61,201 bases of DNA from CAZBSE01 sp964578625 (GTDB lineage Bacteria; Actinomycetota; Humimicrobiia; Humimicrobiales; Humimicrobiaceae), in assembly GCA_964578625.1 (NCBI GenBank), contig CAZODQ010000010.1:1-61201 (forward strand). The letters are read 5' to 3'. How positions within the stretch are numbered: the first letter of the stretch is position 1; the number at the start of each line of letters is the position of its first letter. Both the position numbers and the translations under genes were made by a program. Positions 8,978-16,877 of the stretch are shown here, piece by piece. The notes beneath the pieces were generated by a model. That model did no database searches and was not told the origin of the DNA. It worked only from the letters and a program-made list of their open reading frames with translations.

Positions 8978-10282
8978 CTAATATTCCACAGGGTAGCCCT
9001 TCTGCTTCCATTCATTAATGCCTTTTCCGCCCACGTCGTAAACCTGGCTGAACCCATTTTTTACCAGTAACTCTGCAGCCTGTCCGCTGAGATCACAGCT
9101 TGAACCATTGCAGTAAACTATTATAGGCTTATCCGTAGGCAGTTCTTCCAGTCTGCCCTCTAGTTCACCTAAAGGAATACTTACAGCTCCCTGTATATGC
9201 CCATTATCATATCCATCCTGTGACCTTACATCCACAAAAATACAATCTTCGTTGTTATAAAAATCATATGCTTCATCTACGGAAATCTCTACTATGGCAT
9301 ATTCTTCTTCTGTTCCCTCTTCTATTACAACCGGATATCCTTTATCTATCCAGTCAAGGATCCCTCCGCCCATATCAAAGACCATGGTAAATCCATTATC
9401 TACTAAAAGATTTGCCGCTGTATTGCTTCTCGACCCAGACTTACAGTAGACTATTATGGGCTTATCCTGCGGCAGTTCATCCAGCCTGTCTTCCAATTCA
9501 CTGACAGGGATATGCACAGCACCTTCCAGGTGGCCTTGGTTAAATTCATCCAGTGTTCTTACATCCAGGATCATATAATCCTCATTGCTGTTTATGATTT
9601 CACTGACCTCTTCCGCAGAAATATACTCAATACCTGGAGTTTCCTCTTCTTCGATACCGGCAAAAATTATAAGCCTCCTTGTGGCAAAGTATTTGGGCGT
9701 GCAGGTAGATAGAACAAGGGAAGGATAATCGGTATTCTCAAGTATGCTTAGATCCTGCGGATATACTGATTTCTTTCCTGTTACAAAATAGGTGAATTCC
9801 TCATTTCCAAATGTCTCAATAAATATCTCATCGCCTTCTTTAAGCTCATCCAATCTGTTAAAAGGCGCTCCATAAGTAGTTCTGTGTCCCGCAACAACAC
9901 AGGTTCCCGCCTCGCCCGGGAAAGCCGAACCAATTAAGAAACCCGGACCTTTTCTAAGAGTCACATAATCGGTACCCTTGTTTACTATCCAGTCCAAGTC
10001 GATCTCAGGAATGGAAATCCTAAAGGGCAGTTTCATCTCAGGGTCGACAAGCTTCATATCCCTTTCTAGCGCAATACTATCTTCTCCACTGCCGGCATCA
10101 TGGACATATGCTTCATCCCAGGAGGTAAGTATACTGACTTCTCTCCTTGCCATGACAAAGTTAGTATAAAGAGGATATATGATGACTACCATCCCTATTA
10201 CTATCAGGGCTATCCCTGAATATCTTATTATTTTTCTTTTGTGCCTTAAGAAAAAAGCCTTTAACTTTCCTAAAATATTCAT
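8978..10282 (-). CDS. Sortase fused to two rhodanese domains
   Basis: The 434-residue protein starts with a membrane segment (about 20-42). The sortase domain (about 85-212) has catalytic H133 in AGHRTTYGAPF, nucleophile C194 in LSTCTPKY, and Arg at 202/203. Two rhodanese-like domains follow, about 218-320 and 331-434. Each has the LDVR/VDVR strand, GHL/GHI turn, and active-site loop: C280 in YCKSGSRS and C391 in YCNGSSC. Rhodaneses carry sulfur as a cysteine persulfide. Because the sortase domain must face the cell wall, the rhodanese domains should also be outside. I know of no standard sortase architecture of this kind. It lies 53 bases after LPFTG protein B and just before promoter A, so it is probably the dedicated sortase for A and B. 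A redox or persulfide role on the sortase Cys is speculation. Confidence 0.9.
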   Translation of the reverse strand: MNILGKLKAFFLRHKRKIIRYSGIALIVIGMVVIIYPLYTNFVMARREVSILTSWDEAYVHDAGSGEDSIALERDMKLVDPEMKLPFRISIPEIDLDWIVNKGTDYVTLRKGPGFLIGSAFPGEAGTCVVAGHRTTYGAPFNRLDELKEGDEIFIETFGNEEFTYFVTGKKSVYPQDLSILENTDYPSLVLSTCTPKYFATRRLIIFAGIEEEETPGIEYISAEEVSEIINSNEDYMILDVRTLDEFNQGHLEGAVHIPVSELEDRLDELPQDKPIIVYCKSGSRSNTAANLLVDNGFTMVFDMGGGILDWIDKGYPVVIEEGTEEEYAIVEISVDEAYDFYNNEDCIFVDVRSQDGYDNGHIQGAVSIPLGELEGRLEELPTDKPIIVYCNGSSCDLSGQAAELLVKNGFSQVYDVGGKGINEWKQKGYPVEY

Positions 10283-10335
10283 AATAAAAATATTATCATT
10301 ACCTTAGACATTTATAAAATTAATCTTATAATATA

Positions 10336-12198
10336 TTACTTTCTCTTTCTTCTTACAAGAGACATTACTATCATCGAAGCACCGCTCAGGATAGTGACCA
10401 GACCGGATATCGGTATTGCTGTGCTCATTCCTGTAAACGGAAGCTCCTGAATACCCAGTACCTGTACCGAAACACCTGGTCCATCCGGCTTTTCCGGCTC
10501 GTCAGGCTCATCAGGCTCGTCAGGCTCATCAGGCGTTCTGGGATTATTTATAACACTAAAAGGTATAATACCTTCACTATCGTCACTGCCTGTTACGGAA
10601 GTTCCGTTTCCGCCCACTGCTACGGTATATATCGTATCGTTTTTGACATATCCCGGAGCAGAACTTATTTCCTTTATATAGTATGTGCCCCAGGCAAGTC
10701 CTGAAGTGGATGCATATCCATCCTTGCCGGTCACTACAGTTTCAACCGGGTCCCCGCTTGCATCAGGGGTGGTATAAATGCCGAACACAGCTCCTTCAAG
10801 AGGCTTCTGGTCTCTTGTCATCTTGAATATTAATGTACCGAAATACTCAGGGTCATTATCAAACGGCTCGGTATAGCTCAAGGTTGAAAATCTCTGATAA
10901 TCATTGTCTCTGCCGTTTTCATCAGCATTTGCGCCTTCCAGATCCCTGTCGGCTATGACCATTTTACCGCCTTCGACTTTATGGATATCCATAATCTCCT
11001 CTGAAATTCCTTCAGTGACTATATTTCCGCTGCCGTCTGTCTTGATCGTATCATCGGACTTATCGGCAGTCCCGTTATCATCAACCTGTATGATCTGATA
11101 GTCATTTTGGAATTCTCCTACCACATCACCATCGGAATCTTCTCCGTCAGCCGCTTTCCCGCCGTCAATATCCACTATATCAAACTTACCGTCTTCGTCT
11201 ATGTCCACCCAGGCAAACAGATTTACTCCCATTATGTTTTCCGGGTATTCGGCAAAACCCCACCAGAAATAATAGTAGCTTACTTCCGCAACGCCTTTAT
11301 TGTCTTCTTTCGAATCTACATATCCTGCGTCATTTGGATCCGCAATATCATTTGAGTCCACATCAACGTCATTCATTTGAGCCGGATCGGTATTTGCAGC
11401 AGGCAGACCGGAATCTGTTTCTGTTACAAGTTCCGTGGATGAAAAGCTTATATTGAATGCACCGCTTAAAATATACCAGAAAATATTCTTTCCTTCATCG
11501 GTAATGCCTGGAACAAGCGGGTCTTCCATAGTAGCAGTTGCAGTACCTGCAGCTCCGCTGAATATATTCTCGTCCTGCTCAACGGTAATATCAATTTCAT
11601 TTATATCCTCATCATCAAGAAATTCGTCAAGTGTACCGGCCCCGCCGTTATCAATGTAATCCTGCGCCAGTGCTTCTGCTGAAGCATCTATAGCGTTCAC
11701 ATTTTCCTTCTGGTCAGCTGTAAGGCTGTTATAGGTGGAAGCATTTCTATCCCCTGTCTCCTGCCAGACAGCTACCTGGTCTTCTACGGAGGATGCTCCG
11801 GTAGCCTCCTTGGAAATTATCTCTACTGCCAGCGCCTCATCTTCGGTAATGGTATCAGCACCGGTGACCTCTCCTTCAAGCTCGTCAGATACATCTATGT
11901 CTGTAAGTGCATATGCATTGGCTGACTGATTTACATACTCGTCACCATCTACGCAAAATACTTCGGTATCGCCGTCACCTATTCCGTCATTATCCGGATC
12001 TTCATTTGCCGTGCTATCCCCTGTGGTGTCCTGGGTATCTCCCATAAGATACTGCCCTGTGACTACACCGCCGTGATTTTCAGATTCTCTTACTCCGACA
12101 AAATCTTCTGCATCGCCTTCATCAGCCATCAATACCGCAGGAAAGGTAAAAAATCCGATTACTGTTATAATTATTCCAATTATGAGTAGCTTTTTCAT
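10336..12198 (-). CDS. LPFTG-anchored surface protein (B) with probable thioester domain
   Basis: A signal peptide (about 1-25) precedes a 595-residue acidic extracellular chain. The N-terminal part has FCVDGDEY with C82 and DQVAVW with Q141, matching the Cys and Gln spacing of Gram-positive thioester domains that bind host or environmental surfaces covalently. The middle contains Asp-rich, calcium-binding-like runs (DIDEDGKFDIVD). Residues about 450-545 form a SpaA/Cna-B module with FKMTRDQKPLEGA and the YYIKEI Glu motif, so an isopeptide bond is possible. A PDEPDEP spacer leads to LPFTGM, a hydrophobic helix and RRKRK. The sorting region is almost the same as in protein A (VLGIQELPFTGM). 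It has its own promoter and leader RNA and is followed by the sortase-rhodanese gene. Confidence 0.88.
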   Translation of the reverse strand: MKKLLIIGIIITVIGFFTFPAVLMADEGDAEDFVGVRESENHGGVVTGQYLMGDTQDTTGDSTANEDPDNDGIGDGDTEVFCVDGDEYVNQSANAYALTDIDVSDELEGEVTGADTITEDEALAVEIISKEATGASSVEDQVAVWQETGDRNASTYNSLTADQKENVNAIDASAEALAQDYIDNGGAGTLDEFLDDEDINEIDITVEQDENIFSGAAGTATATMEDPLVPGITDEGKNIFWYILSGAFNISFSSTELVTETDSGLPAANTDPAQMNDVDVDSNDIADPNDAGYVDSKEDNKGVAEVSYYYFWWGFAEYPENIMGVNLFAWVDIDEDGKFDIVDIDGGKAADGEDSDGDVVGEFQNDYQIIQVDDNGTADKSDDTIKTDGSGNIVTEGISEEIMDIHKVEGGKMVIADRDLEGANADENGRDNDYQRFSTLSYTEPFDNDPEYFGTLIFKMTRDQKPLEGAVFGIYTTPDASGDPVETVVTGKDGYASTSGLAWGTYYIKEISSAPGYVKNDTIYTVAVGGNGTSVTGSDDSEGIIPFSVINNPRTPDEPDEPDEPDEPEKPDGPGVSVQVLGIQELPFTGMSTAIPISGLVTILSGASMIVMSLVRRKRK

Positions 12199-12232
12199 TT
12201 TTTATATATCTCCCTTTTAAAAAGCCGGTAAT

Positions 12233-12320
12233 AAAAAAAACCGACTATTTAGTCGGTTTCGCTATTAGCTCCACTCTCCCTAAGCGTCCAATTTAAGGAA
12301 AAGTTTCAAAGCTACTAAAT
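12233..12320 (-). promoter_or_regulatory. Structured leader RNA copy B with intrinsic terminator
   Basis: Same element as at 8709-8793, with 64 of 81 aligned bases identical and all inferred stems kept. The terminator hairpin (12240-12257) is extended to seven pairs and followed by eight U. It starts about 35 bases after the predicted transcription start of promoter B and ends about 35 bases before the ATG of surface protein B, so the terminator would directly gate expression of B and the following sortase-rhodanese gene. The family is not recognised. Confidence 0.7.
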
Positions 12321-12361
12321 ATAATAATTTACTTCTACTTATCTTAAACTATTTTTTTGAT

Positions 12362-12389
12362 ATTATAAAGCTTTTATTATAGATGTCAA
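12362..12389 (-). promoter_or_regulatory. Consensus sigma-70-like promoter for surface protein B
   Basis: Perfect TTGACA (12384-12389) and perfect TATAAT (12362-12367) with 16-base spacing on the minus strand. Predicted start is near 12355, directly upstream of leader copy B. Confidence 0.75.
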
Positions 12390-12479
12390 ATTTTTTTTTA
12401 CTCTTCACGGCTTCTTAAAAATGCGGGATTAAAAGTAATTAGATGTATTAATATATATATTTAGATATTTATAAATACT

Positions 12480-12508
12480 TTGACATATATATTAATTTAT
12501 ACTATTAT
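12480..12508 (+). promoter_or_regulatory. Plus-strand promoter in front of a small RNA candidate
   Basis: TTGACA (12480-12485), 17-base spacer and TATTAT (12503-12508) on the plus strand. No plus-strand gene follows for more than 2 kb; instead a terminator-like hairpin lies about 40-90 bases downstream. Confidence 0.5.
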
Positions 12509-12514
12509 TATTAC

Positions 12515-12606
12515 TATAGTGGACTATGCAAATATGGATAAAAGCAGAGGGGGTAAGTTTTCAAAAATATTGGACGCCTATTTTAACTTACCCCATTTTT
12601 TATTTT
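12515..12606 (+). ncRNA. Candidate small RNA with intrinsic terminator
   Basis: The predicted transcript starts about 7 bases after the TATTAT box and ends in a hairpin with two perfect 10-base arms (12550-12559 GGGGTAAGTT, 12585-12594 AACTTACCCC) and a T-rich tail at 12596-12606. The 25-base loop contains ATTGGACGCC, echoing the UUGGACGC of leader copy B. A 24-codon ORF could be read inside but has no ribosome site. Because the T tract is only on the plus side, the hairpin is unlikely to serve acsE on the minus strand. The rest of the 12390-12736 interval is AT-rich with nothing else recognised. Confidence 0.45.
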
Positions 12607-12736
12607 AGCACAAATTTTTCTATAATCAATAAACTCAGCTAAGATTGTTATAATTTTGTCATAAAATTATTAGATCACTATAATAAATATATCATTTCTT
12701 CCAAAATTATATAGTCTTTCCTTTATTAAATATTTA

Positions 12737-13531
12737 TCAGTCAAGATATGAATGGGCATATAATATTTTGTTAGTCAGAATATCATATGTTTTCACTGCA
12801 TTCATCAGCTCTTTATCAAGCGGATCGACAATTGCACTATCAAGTCCCTGACTTAAAAGTATCAGAAGGTATGTCCTGTTTAGAAGGCTTTTAAGCTCCG
12901 GGGGAGAAGACTGGGAAACATTGCTAAGCCCTACAATCGTCCTTGGGTCATCAGACAGCGCCATCATTTCCTTTAACTGTTTAAAGACTCCGAGCGCTTT
13001 TATGCAGTTCGAGACTTGCTCCTGAAGGACTGCCACCGGCAGCACTATGGGATCCAGATACAGATCCCCCATAGGCACACCGTGTTCCAAAGCAGAATTG
13101 ACTATATTCATGACTATTTCCACCCTGCTGTCGACATCAGGGGGTACACCTTTTTCCGTAAGGGCGATCCCGACGATTTTGCTGTTATACTTTTTAGTCA
13201 TCGGCATGAGTATATCAAGTTTGTCCTTATCTCCAGTAACCGAATTGATCATAGCAGTACCTTTATGTACCTCCAGACCGGCCTCAATAGCACTTATATT
13301 TTTGGTATCCAGGGCAAGAGGCACATCTACATTTTCCTGTATACTCTTTACGAGCCACTGCATAAGCTCTTCACCTTTTTTTGTGGCAGGACCGATATTT
13401 ATATCTATGTAATCCGCTCCAGCATCTTTCTGCTCTTTAGCCATTTTGATTATAGGTTCTGCATTTCTGTCCTTTAAGGCATCCCCTACTACTTTTGATA
13501 CCACACTTATATTTTCACCAACTGCTAGCAT
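12737..13531 (-). CDS. acsE: Methyltetrahydrofolate:corrinoid/iron-sulfur protein methyltransferase
   Basis: Transfers the methyl group of 5-methyl-THF to the cobalt of the corrinoid/iron-sulfur protein AcsCD, linking the methyl and carbonyl branches of the Wood-Ljungdahl pathway. The whole protein is a pterin-binding TIM barrel with GADYIDINIG, ALDTKN, INSVTGDKDKL and GLSNVSQ, as in MeTr proteins. I prefer the ATG at 13531 (MLAVGEN, 264 residues, close to the usual 262) because GGGGAG precedes it and characterised enzymes begin at this point. An ATG at 13543 would add four residues. It is separated from the rest of the acs cluster by the BlaI-M56-peptide-rSAM island. Confidence 0.92.
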   Translation of the reverse strand: MLAVGENISVVSKVVGDALKDRNAEPIIKMAKEQKDAGADYIDINIGPATKKGEELMQWLVKSIQENVDVPLALDTKNISAIEAGLEVHKGTAMINSVTGDKDKLDILMPMTKKYNSKIVGIALTEKGVPPDVDSRVEIVMNIVNSALEHGVPMGDLYLDPIVLPVAVLQEQVSNCIKALGVFKQLKEMMALSDDPRTIVGLSNVSQSSPPELKSLLNRTYLLILLSQGLDSAIVDPLDKELMNAVKTYDILTNKILYAHSYLD

Positions 13532-13656
13532 ATTTCTCCCCATCCTATAAAAAATTACAATACATTAATTCGTAATTATAGCACCATATAAAAAAATTTT
13601 TTCACCAAATATTTATTTTTGCGAAAAAAATTTAAGAAATTAAAAAACGATTCATA

Positions 13657-14457
13657 TCAATTATAACTAAACCATTTATTATAGATATCCTCATAAGTAC
13701 CGTCTCCCATCATCTCTTCTATAATTTTATCAACTTCTTCTTTTAAAGCACTCCCTTCCTTAAATACAATGCCAAATTCCTTATTCGACTCAATAACATC
13801 CAGTACACTGTAAATCCCTTCATTTTCGGCCATTAGATTGACACTGATGGGCAGTGATGTTAGAACACCGTCAATTTTTTTATTCTTTAGGTCGTCAAGC
13901 ATTTCTACAACATCATCATAATCTTCAATCTTATAGGTAAGTAAATAATCTTCATCTAAATTGGCTCTGTTCATCTTTAATATCCCTATGGCTTTGCCTT
14001 CCAGGTCTTCTTTGACCTTTATACCTGTTTCATTTAAAGCAATTAACATATATTTCATTACGAAATATGGAATGGAGAAATCAACAAGATTTTCTTTTTC
14101 ATCATTTATTGGAATTTCTGAAATTATCATATCCAGCTGCGGTTCTTCCGGAATCTGGTAGGAAAAATCCCATTTAATTGATTCTATCTTTAATTCCTTA
14201 TTCATCCTTCTAGCTATTTCATCAGCGATATCTATATCAAAACCTTTTATATCGCCGTCTTCTATAAACACAAACGGCGGTAGAGTAGTATCGCAGCCCA
14301 CAATGAGTTTTTCATCCAGACCGCTGCCACCAGCAGCACTCCCCTCAACTCCACAGCTGATTGAATAAAACATTACTGATATGACAATGATGATTAGAAA
14401 TATGTCAGTAGAAAACAAAAAAATTTTTTTTCTTTTTTCCGTAAAATTTAAAAACAT
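13657..14457 (-). CDS. Family 3 solute-binding lipoprotein (amino-acid type)
   Basis: The 266-residue protein has an N-terminal membrane stretch (about 12-33) ending in SISCG, a likely lipobox, followed by a flexible Ser/Gly segment and a type-II periplasmic-binding fold. Motifs of the family include CDTTLPPFVFIEDGDIKGFDIDIADEIAR and IDGVLTSL. These proteins capture small polar ligands, usually amino acids, for an ABC transporter or sensor. No permease or ATPase gene adjoins it, so it is an orphan receptor here. It lies on the minus strand between acsE and the divergent BlaI gene. Whether it belongs with the peptide island is unknown. Confidence 0.85.
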   Translation of the reverse strand: MFLNFTEKRKKIFLFSTDIFLIIIVISVMFYSISCGVEGSAAGGSGLDEKLIVGCDTTLPPFVFIEDGDIKGFDIDIADEIARRMNKELKIESIKWDFSYQIPEEPQLDMIISEIPINDEKENLVDFSIPYFVMKYMLIALNETGIKVKEDLEGKAIGILKMNRANLDEDYLLTYKIEDYDDVVEMLDDLKNKKIDGVLTSLPISVNLMAENEGIYSVLDVIESNKEFGIVFKEGSALKEEVDKIIEEMMGDGTYEDIYNKWFSYN

Positions 14458-14926
14458 TTTTAAAATCTGACTTATAATTTAATATTTGTTTCTTTACAGT
14501 AAATAAATTTTATTAGAAGTATTTTATTTTACAAGTACTTATTTAATTATATTAATCTATAATTTTATAAATACATAATTTATTTATATACCATTTATAA
14601 ATATATCGATGCCTAATGTAAAACAGGCTGAATTGTTTTAGTCTTTTAATATCTCTTTAAACGATTTATCCGGGCAATAAATTTTATTTCCTACTTATTA
14701 TATGTTATAATATCAAATATAAGATAATAATATTAAATATTAATATCATACATTATTTCGGTATCTATTAAGATAGGGTTAATATTGAAATATTGTCTTT
14801 AGATATAAGATTATATATTAATTTGATTTTTAATTTGAAATTTTATATATTATTGAAAGTTTTATGTAAAAAATATAATTATAAGTCTTAAAATTGATTA
14901 AATTATAAAAAGAAGGTTGGTGAAAA
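14458..14926. other. AT-rich divergent intergenic region
   Basis: The 469-base region between the divergent solute-binding and BlaI-type genes is extremely AT-rich. TTGAAA (14853-14858) and TATAAT (14874-14879), 15 bases apart on the plus strand, are a weak promoter candidate for the repressor. The -10 is part of the palindrome TATAATTATA, a possible repressor site. The repressor has a fair ribosome site (AAGAAGG). No ORF above about 10 codons with a ribosome site was seen. Confidence 0.35.
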
Positions 14927-15346
14927 ATGGTAAAAAATAATAAAAAGTCAGAAGAGATCGGGATAAATGGCCTAAACAGCATAAGCAATTTGGAAGCCGA
15001 GATAATGAAAATCATATGGGAAAGAGACAAAGTAACAGTAAGAAAAGTCCATGAGATCATGCTAAAGAAAGAAATTGAGAGCAAGGAGCAGGGATTTATT
15101 CCCTATACAACTGTAATGTCGACAATGACTACTCTGGCAGAAAAAGGGCTTCTAAAACAGGATAAAACTGCAAAAACTTATGTCTACTCTGCAGTAGTCG
15201 ATAAAAAAGAGCTTTCAAAGAGTATCATAAAATCAGTCTCAGATAAATTACTCGAAGAAAATACAAGAAGCATGGTTTCCAGGTTTTTATCTGACAGTAA
15301 AAATATTTCCAAAGAAGGTATAGAGAAGTTGCTGAAAGAAATATAG
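14927..15346 (+). CDS. BlaI/MecI/CopY family repressor
   Basis: The 139-residue protein has a winged helix (about 19-88) with NLEAEIMKIIWERDKVTVRK and TVMSTMTTLAEKGLLKQDK, followed by a C-terminal dimerisation helix region. Members bind AT-rich dyads and are usually inactivated by a partner membrane metallopeptidase of the BlaR1/M56 type, which is encoded next (15560-16615). The pair precedes the putative peptide precursor and rSAM enzyme, so it may control them. The N-terminal extension (NNKKSEEIGINGL) is short and basic. No beta-lactamase or copper gene is in the window. Confidence 0.9.
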   Translation: MVKNNKKSEEIGINGLNSISNLEAEIMKIIWERDKVTVRKVHEIMLKKEIESKEQGFIPYTTVMSTMTTLAEKGLLKQDKTAKTYVYSAVVDKKELSKSIIKSVSDKLLEENTRSMVSRFLSDSKNISKEGIEKLLKEI

Positions 15347-15559
15347 ACAGATCTAAATAGGATTTGATTATTTTAATTAAGTAAGGTCTTTATTATATAA
15401 AATATATATTTTAAAAAATTAGCCTTTTGATAAAATCTGGATTATAAAGATTTTATTCCTTTAATAGTAAATCTATATCAGTGAAGTAAACACATAGTAA
15501 AAAAGTTTATTTTCTGTATTACAAAAGCAATAATTTTTATATAATTTATACTGATTGAA

Positions 15560-16615
15560 ATGTTTTTTCTAAATATACTGATAGATTACATTTTACCAAT
15601 TATTTACAGCAGTTTTTCAAGTCTTGTCCTGGTCCTGTTTATGCTGTTTATTTTCAGGATCAAGGATTCAAATATAAGGATACTGTTTTTTTTCCTGCCT
15701 TTTATAAAACCGTTTATAGTAATTTCAGAAAAAATAAATAAAACCTATTACCAACCAGTTACTATTACTGGTTTTATTAGGCTACCTGACCCAAACAATA
15801 TATTTAAGATATTTGGGGGGTTTGAAAAAGGTCCAGAAGTCTTTACCGATATAAACTATTTGGTTCTATTCTTAATAATAACCGGCATATTTATAATATT
15901 GGTTGCAAAATGGATAACCCTCTATCTCTTTTATAGAAGTCTTGCACGTGAAGATATAGTCGGCAGGAAAGACGTTCCTGATATCTATAATATCATAGAC
16001 AGTTATACTAAAAAAACAAAAATAAAAGCTCCCCATGTAAGCTTGACACACAGGCACTACCTTTCTCCCTTCGTAATAGGGATAAAAAAATTTGCCCTGG
16101 TGCTCTCTCCCAGATTAATAGATATACTGAGTAAGGATGAAAAAGAAGTCCTGATACAGCACGAACTGTCACATATCAAGAGAAATGACAACCTTATCGG
16201 CTGGGCTGCATTGATACTTAGAGACCTGCTTTTTTTTAATCCCTTCTCCTATATTGCCTATTCACTTATCAGATCCGAACAGGATAAGGACAGTGATAAG
16301 CTGGTGGTAAAATATACCGGAAAACCGGTAAAGGAAATAGCTAAAAATATTTTAAATATAATCCTGAAAATTAAATCTATCCCTGACTCAAAACTATCCC
16401 CCTCTACAGTTCAAGGGCTACAGTTCATACCCCACAGCTTGTTCGGCCAGGTAAGATTGAAAAACAGGATAAATTCTCTCCTTAAAACCGACCCGGATAA
16501 AATCTACAGCCGTATCTTACCCAAGATACTTATGAGTATTTTATTCGTAATACTGCTTTTAATCCAAATAATGTTCATAATAAAAATCAATGGTTTTTAC
16601 CTATTTTTAAGATAA
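15560..16615 (+). CDS. M56 family membrane metallopeptidase (BlaR1-like, sensor domain absent)
   Basis: A 351-residue protein with membrane helices near 8-33, 38-56 and 100-125 and a C-terminal one near 325-345. The cytoplasmic gluzincin domain carries HELSH (H201, E202, H205) and a following EQDKDSDKLVVKYTG segment with a possible third ligand. It is much shorter than BlaR1 (about 590 residues) because the extracellular penicillin-binding sensor is missing, as in many standalone M56 proteins. By analogy it would cleave the BlaI-type repressor encoded upstream. A role in trimming the downstream peptide is possible but purely speculative. The ribosome site is poor. Confidence 0.85.
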   Translation: MFFLNILIDYILPIIYSSFSSLVLVLFMLFIFRIKDSNIRILFFFLPFIKPFIVISEKINKTYYQPVTITGFIRLPDPNNIFKIFGGFEKGPEVFTDINYLVLFLIITGIFIILVAKWITLYLFYRSLAREDIVGRKDVPDIYNIIDSYTKKTKIKAPHVSLTHRHYLSPFVIGIKKFALVLSPRLIDILSKDEKEVLIQHELSHIKRNDNLIGWAALILRDLLFFNPFSYIAYSLIRSEQDKDSDKLVVKYTGKPVKEIAKNILNIILKIKSIPDSKLSPSTVQGLQFIPHSLFGQVRLKNRINSLLKTDPDKIYSRILPKILMSILFVILLLIQIMFIIKINGFYLFLR

Positions 16616-16691
16616 ATTAAAAATATATACTAATAGCTTTCAAAGATTTATTCTTTTTCTTAAAATAGATTATATTTTAATATTAATCTGA

Positions 16692-16697
16692 TATAAT
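16692..16697 (+). promoter_or_regulatory. -10 box upstream of the peptide gene, inside a palindrome
   Basis: TATAAT at 16692-16697 begins the perfect 12-base palindrome TATAATATTATA, 39 bases before the peptide start codon. No convincing -35 is visible. A similar palindrome (TATAATTATA) overlaps the -10 of the BlaI gene, so a shared repressor site is possible. Confidence 0.35.
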
Positions 16698-16735
16698 ATT
16701 ATAAGAAATGATAATTTTTATAAAGGAGGCCTCTA

Positions 16736-16855
16736 TTGAAATCCGTCAACAAAACCAAACACCTCTGGAACAAAGATCTCGACATGAAAGGGCTGAAAGG
16801 TGATGTAAGCCCCATGTGCTGCTGGATATGGTGTTTCTTGTGGAATTATTGGTAA
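16736..16855 (+). CDS. Putative RiPP precursor peptide, Cys/Trp-rich core, TTG start
   Basis: A 39-residue ORF starts with TTG six bases after a near-perfect AAAGGAGG. The N-terminal half (KTKHLWNKDLDMKGLKGD) is charged and leader-like. The C-terminal part after VSP reads MCCWIWCFLWNYW: three Cys (28, 29, 33) and four Trp (30, 32, 36, 39) in the last 13 residues. It lies 22 bases before a radical SAM/SPASM enzyme, the standard arrangement for sactipeptides, ranthipeptides and related cross-linked peptides. I do not recognise the core as belonging to a named family. The strong ribosome site, adjacency and composition support it as a real gene; the modification and activity are inference. Confidence 0.75.
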   Translation: MKSVNKTKHLWNKDLDMKGLKGDVSPMCCWIWCFLWNYW

Positions 16856-16860
16856 TAATT
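16844..16860 (+). other. Hairpin overlapping the precursor stop codon
   Basis: AATTATT (16844-16850) and AATAATT (16854-16860) form a perfect 7-pair stem with a GGT loop across the TAA stop. It is A/T only, so weak. It may modestly protect the precursor message or reduce read-through to the maturase gene. Confidence 0.3.
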
Positions 16861-16877
16861 GCAGTAGTGATTTATAA

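Noticed and set aside
12533..12612. 24-codon ORF within the plus-strand small RNA
   Set aside because: It has no ribosome binding site and ends in the terminator T tract; more likely chance.
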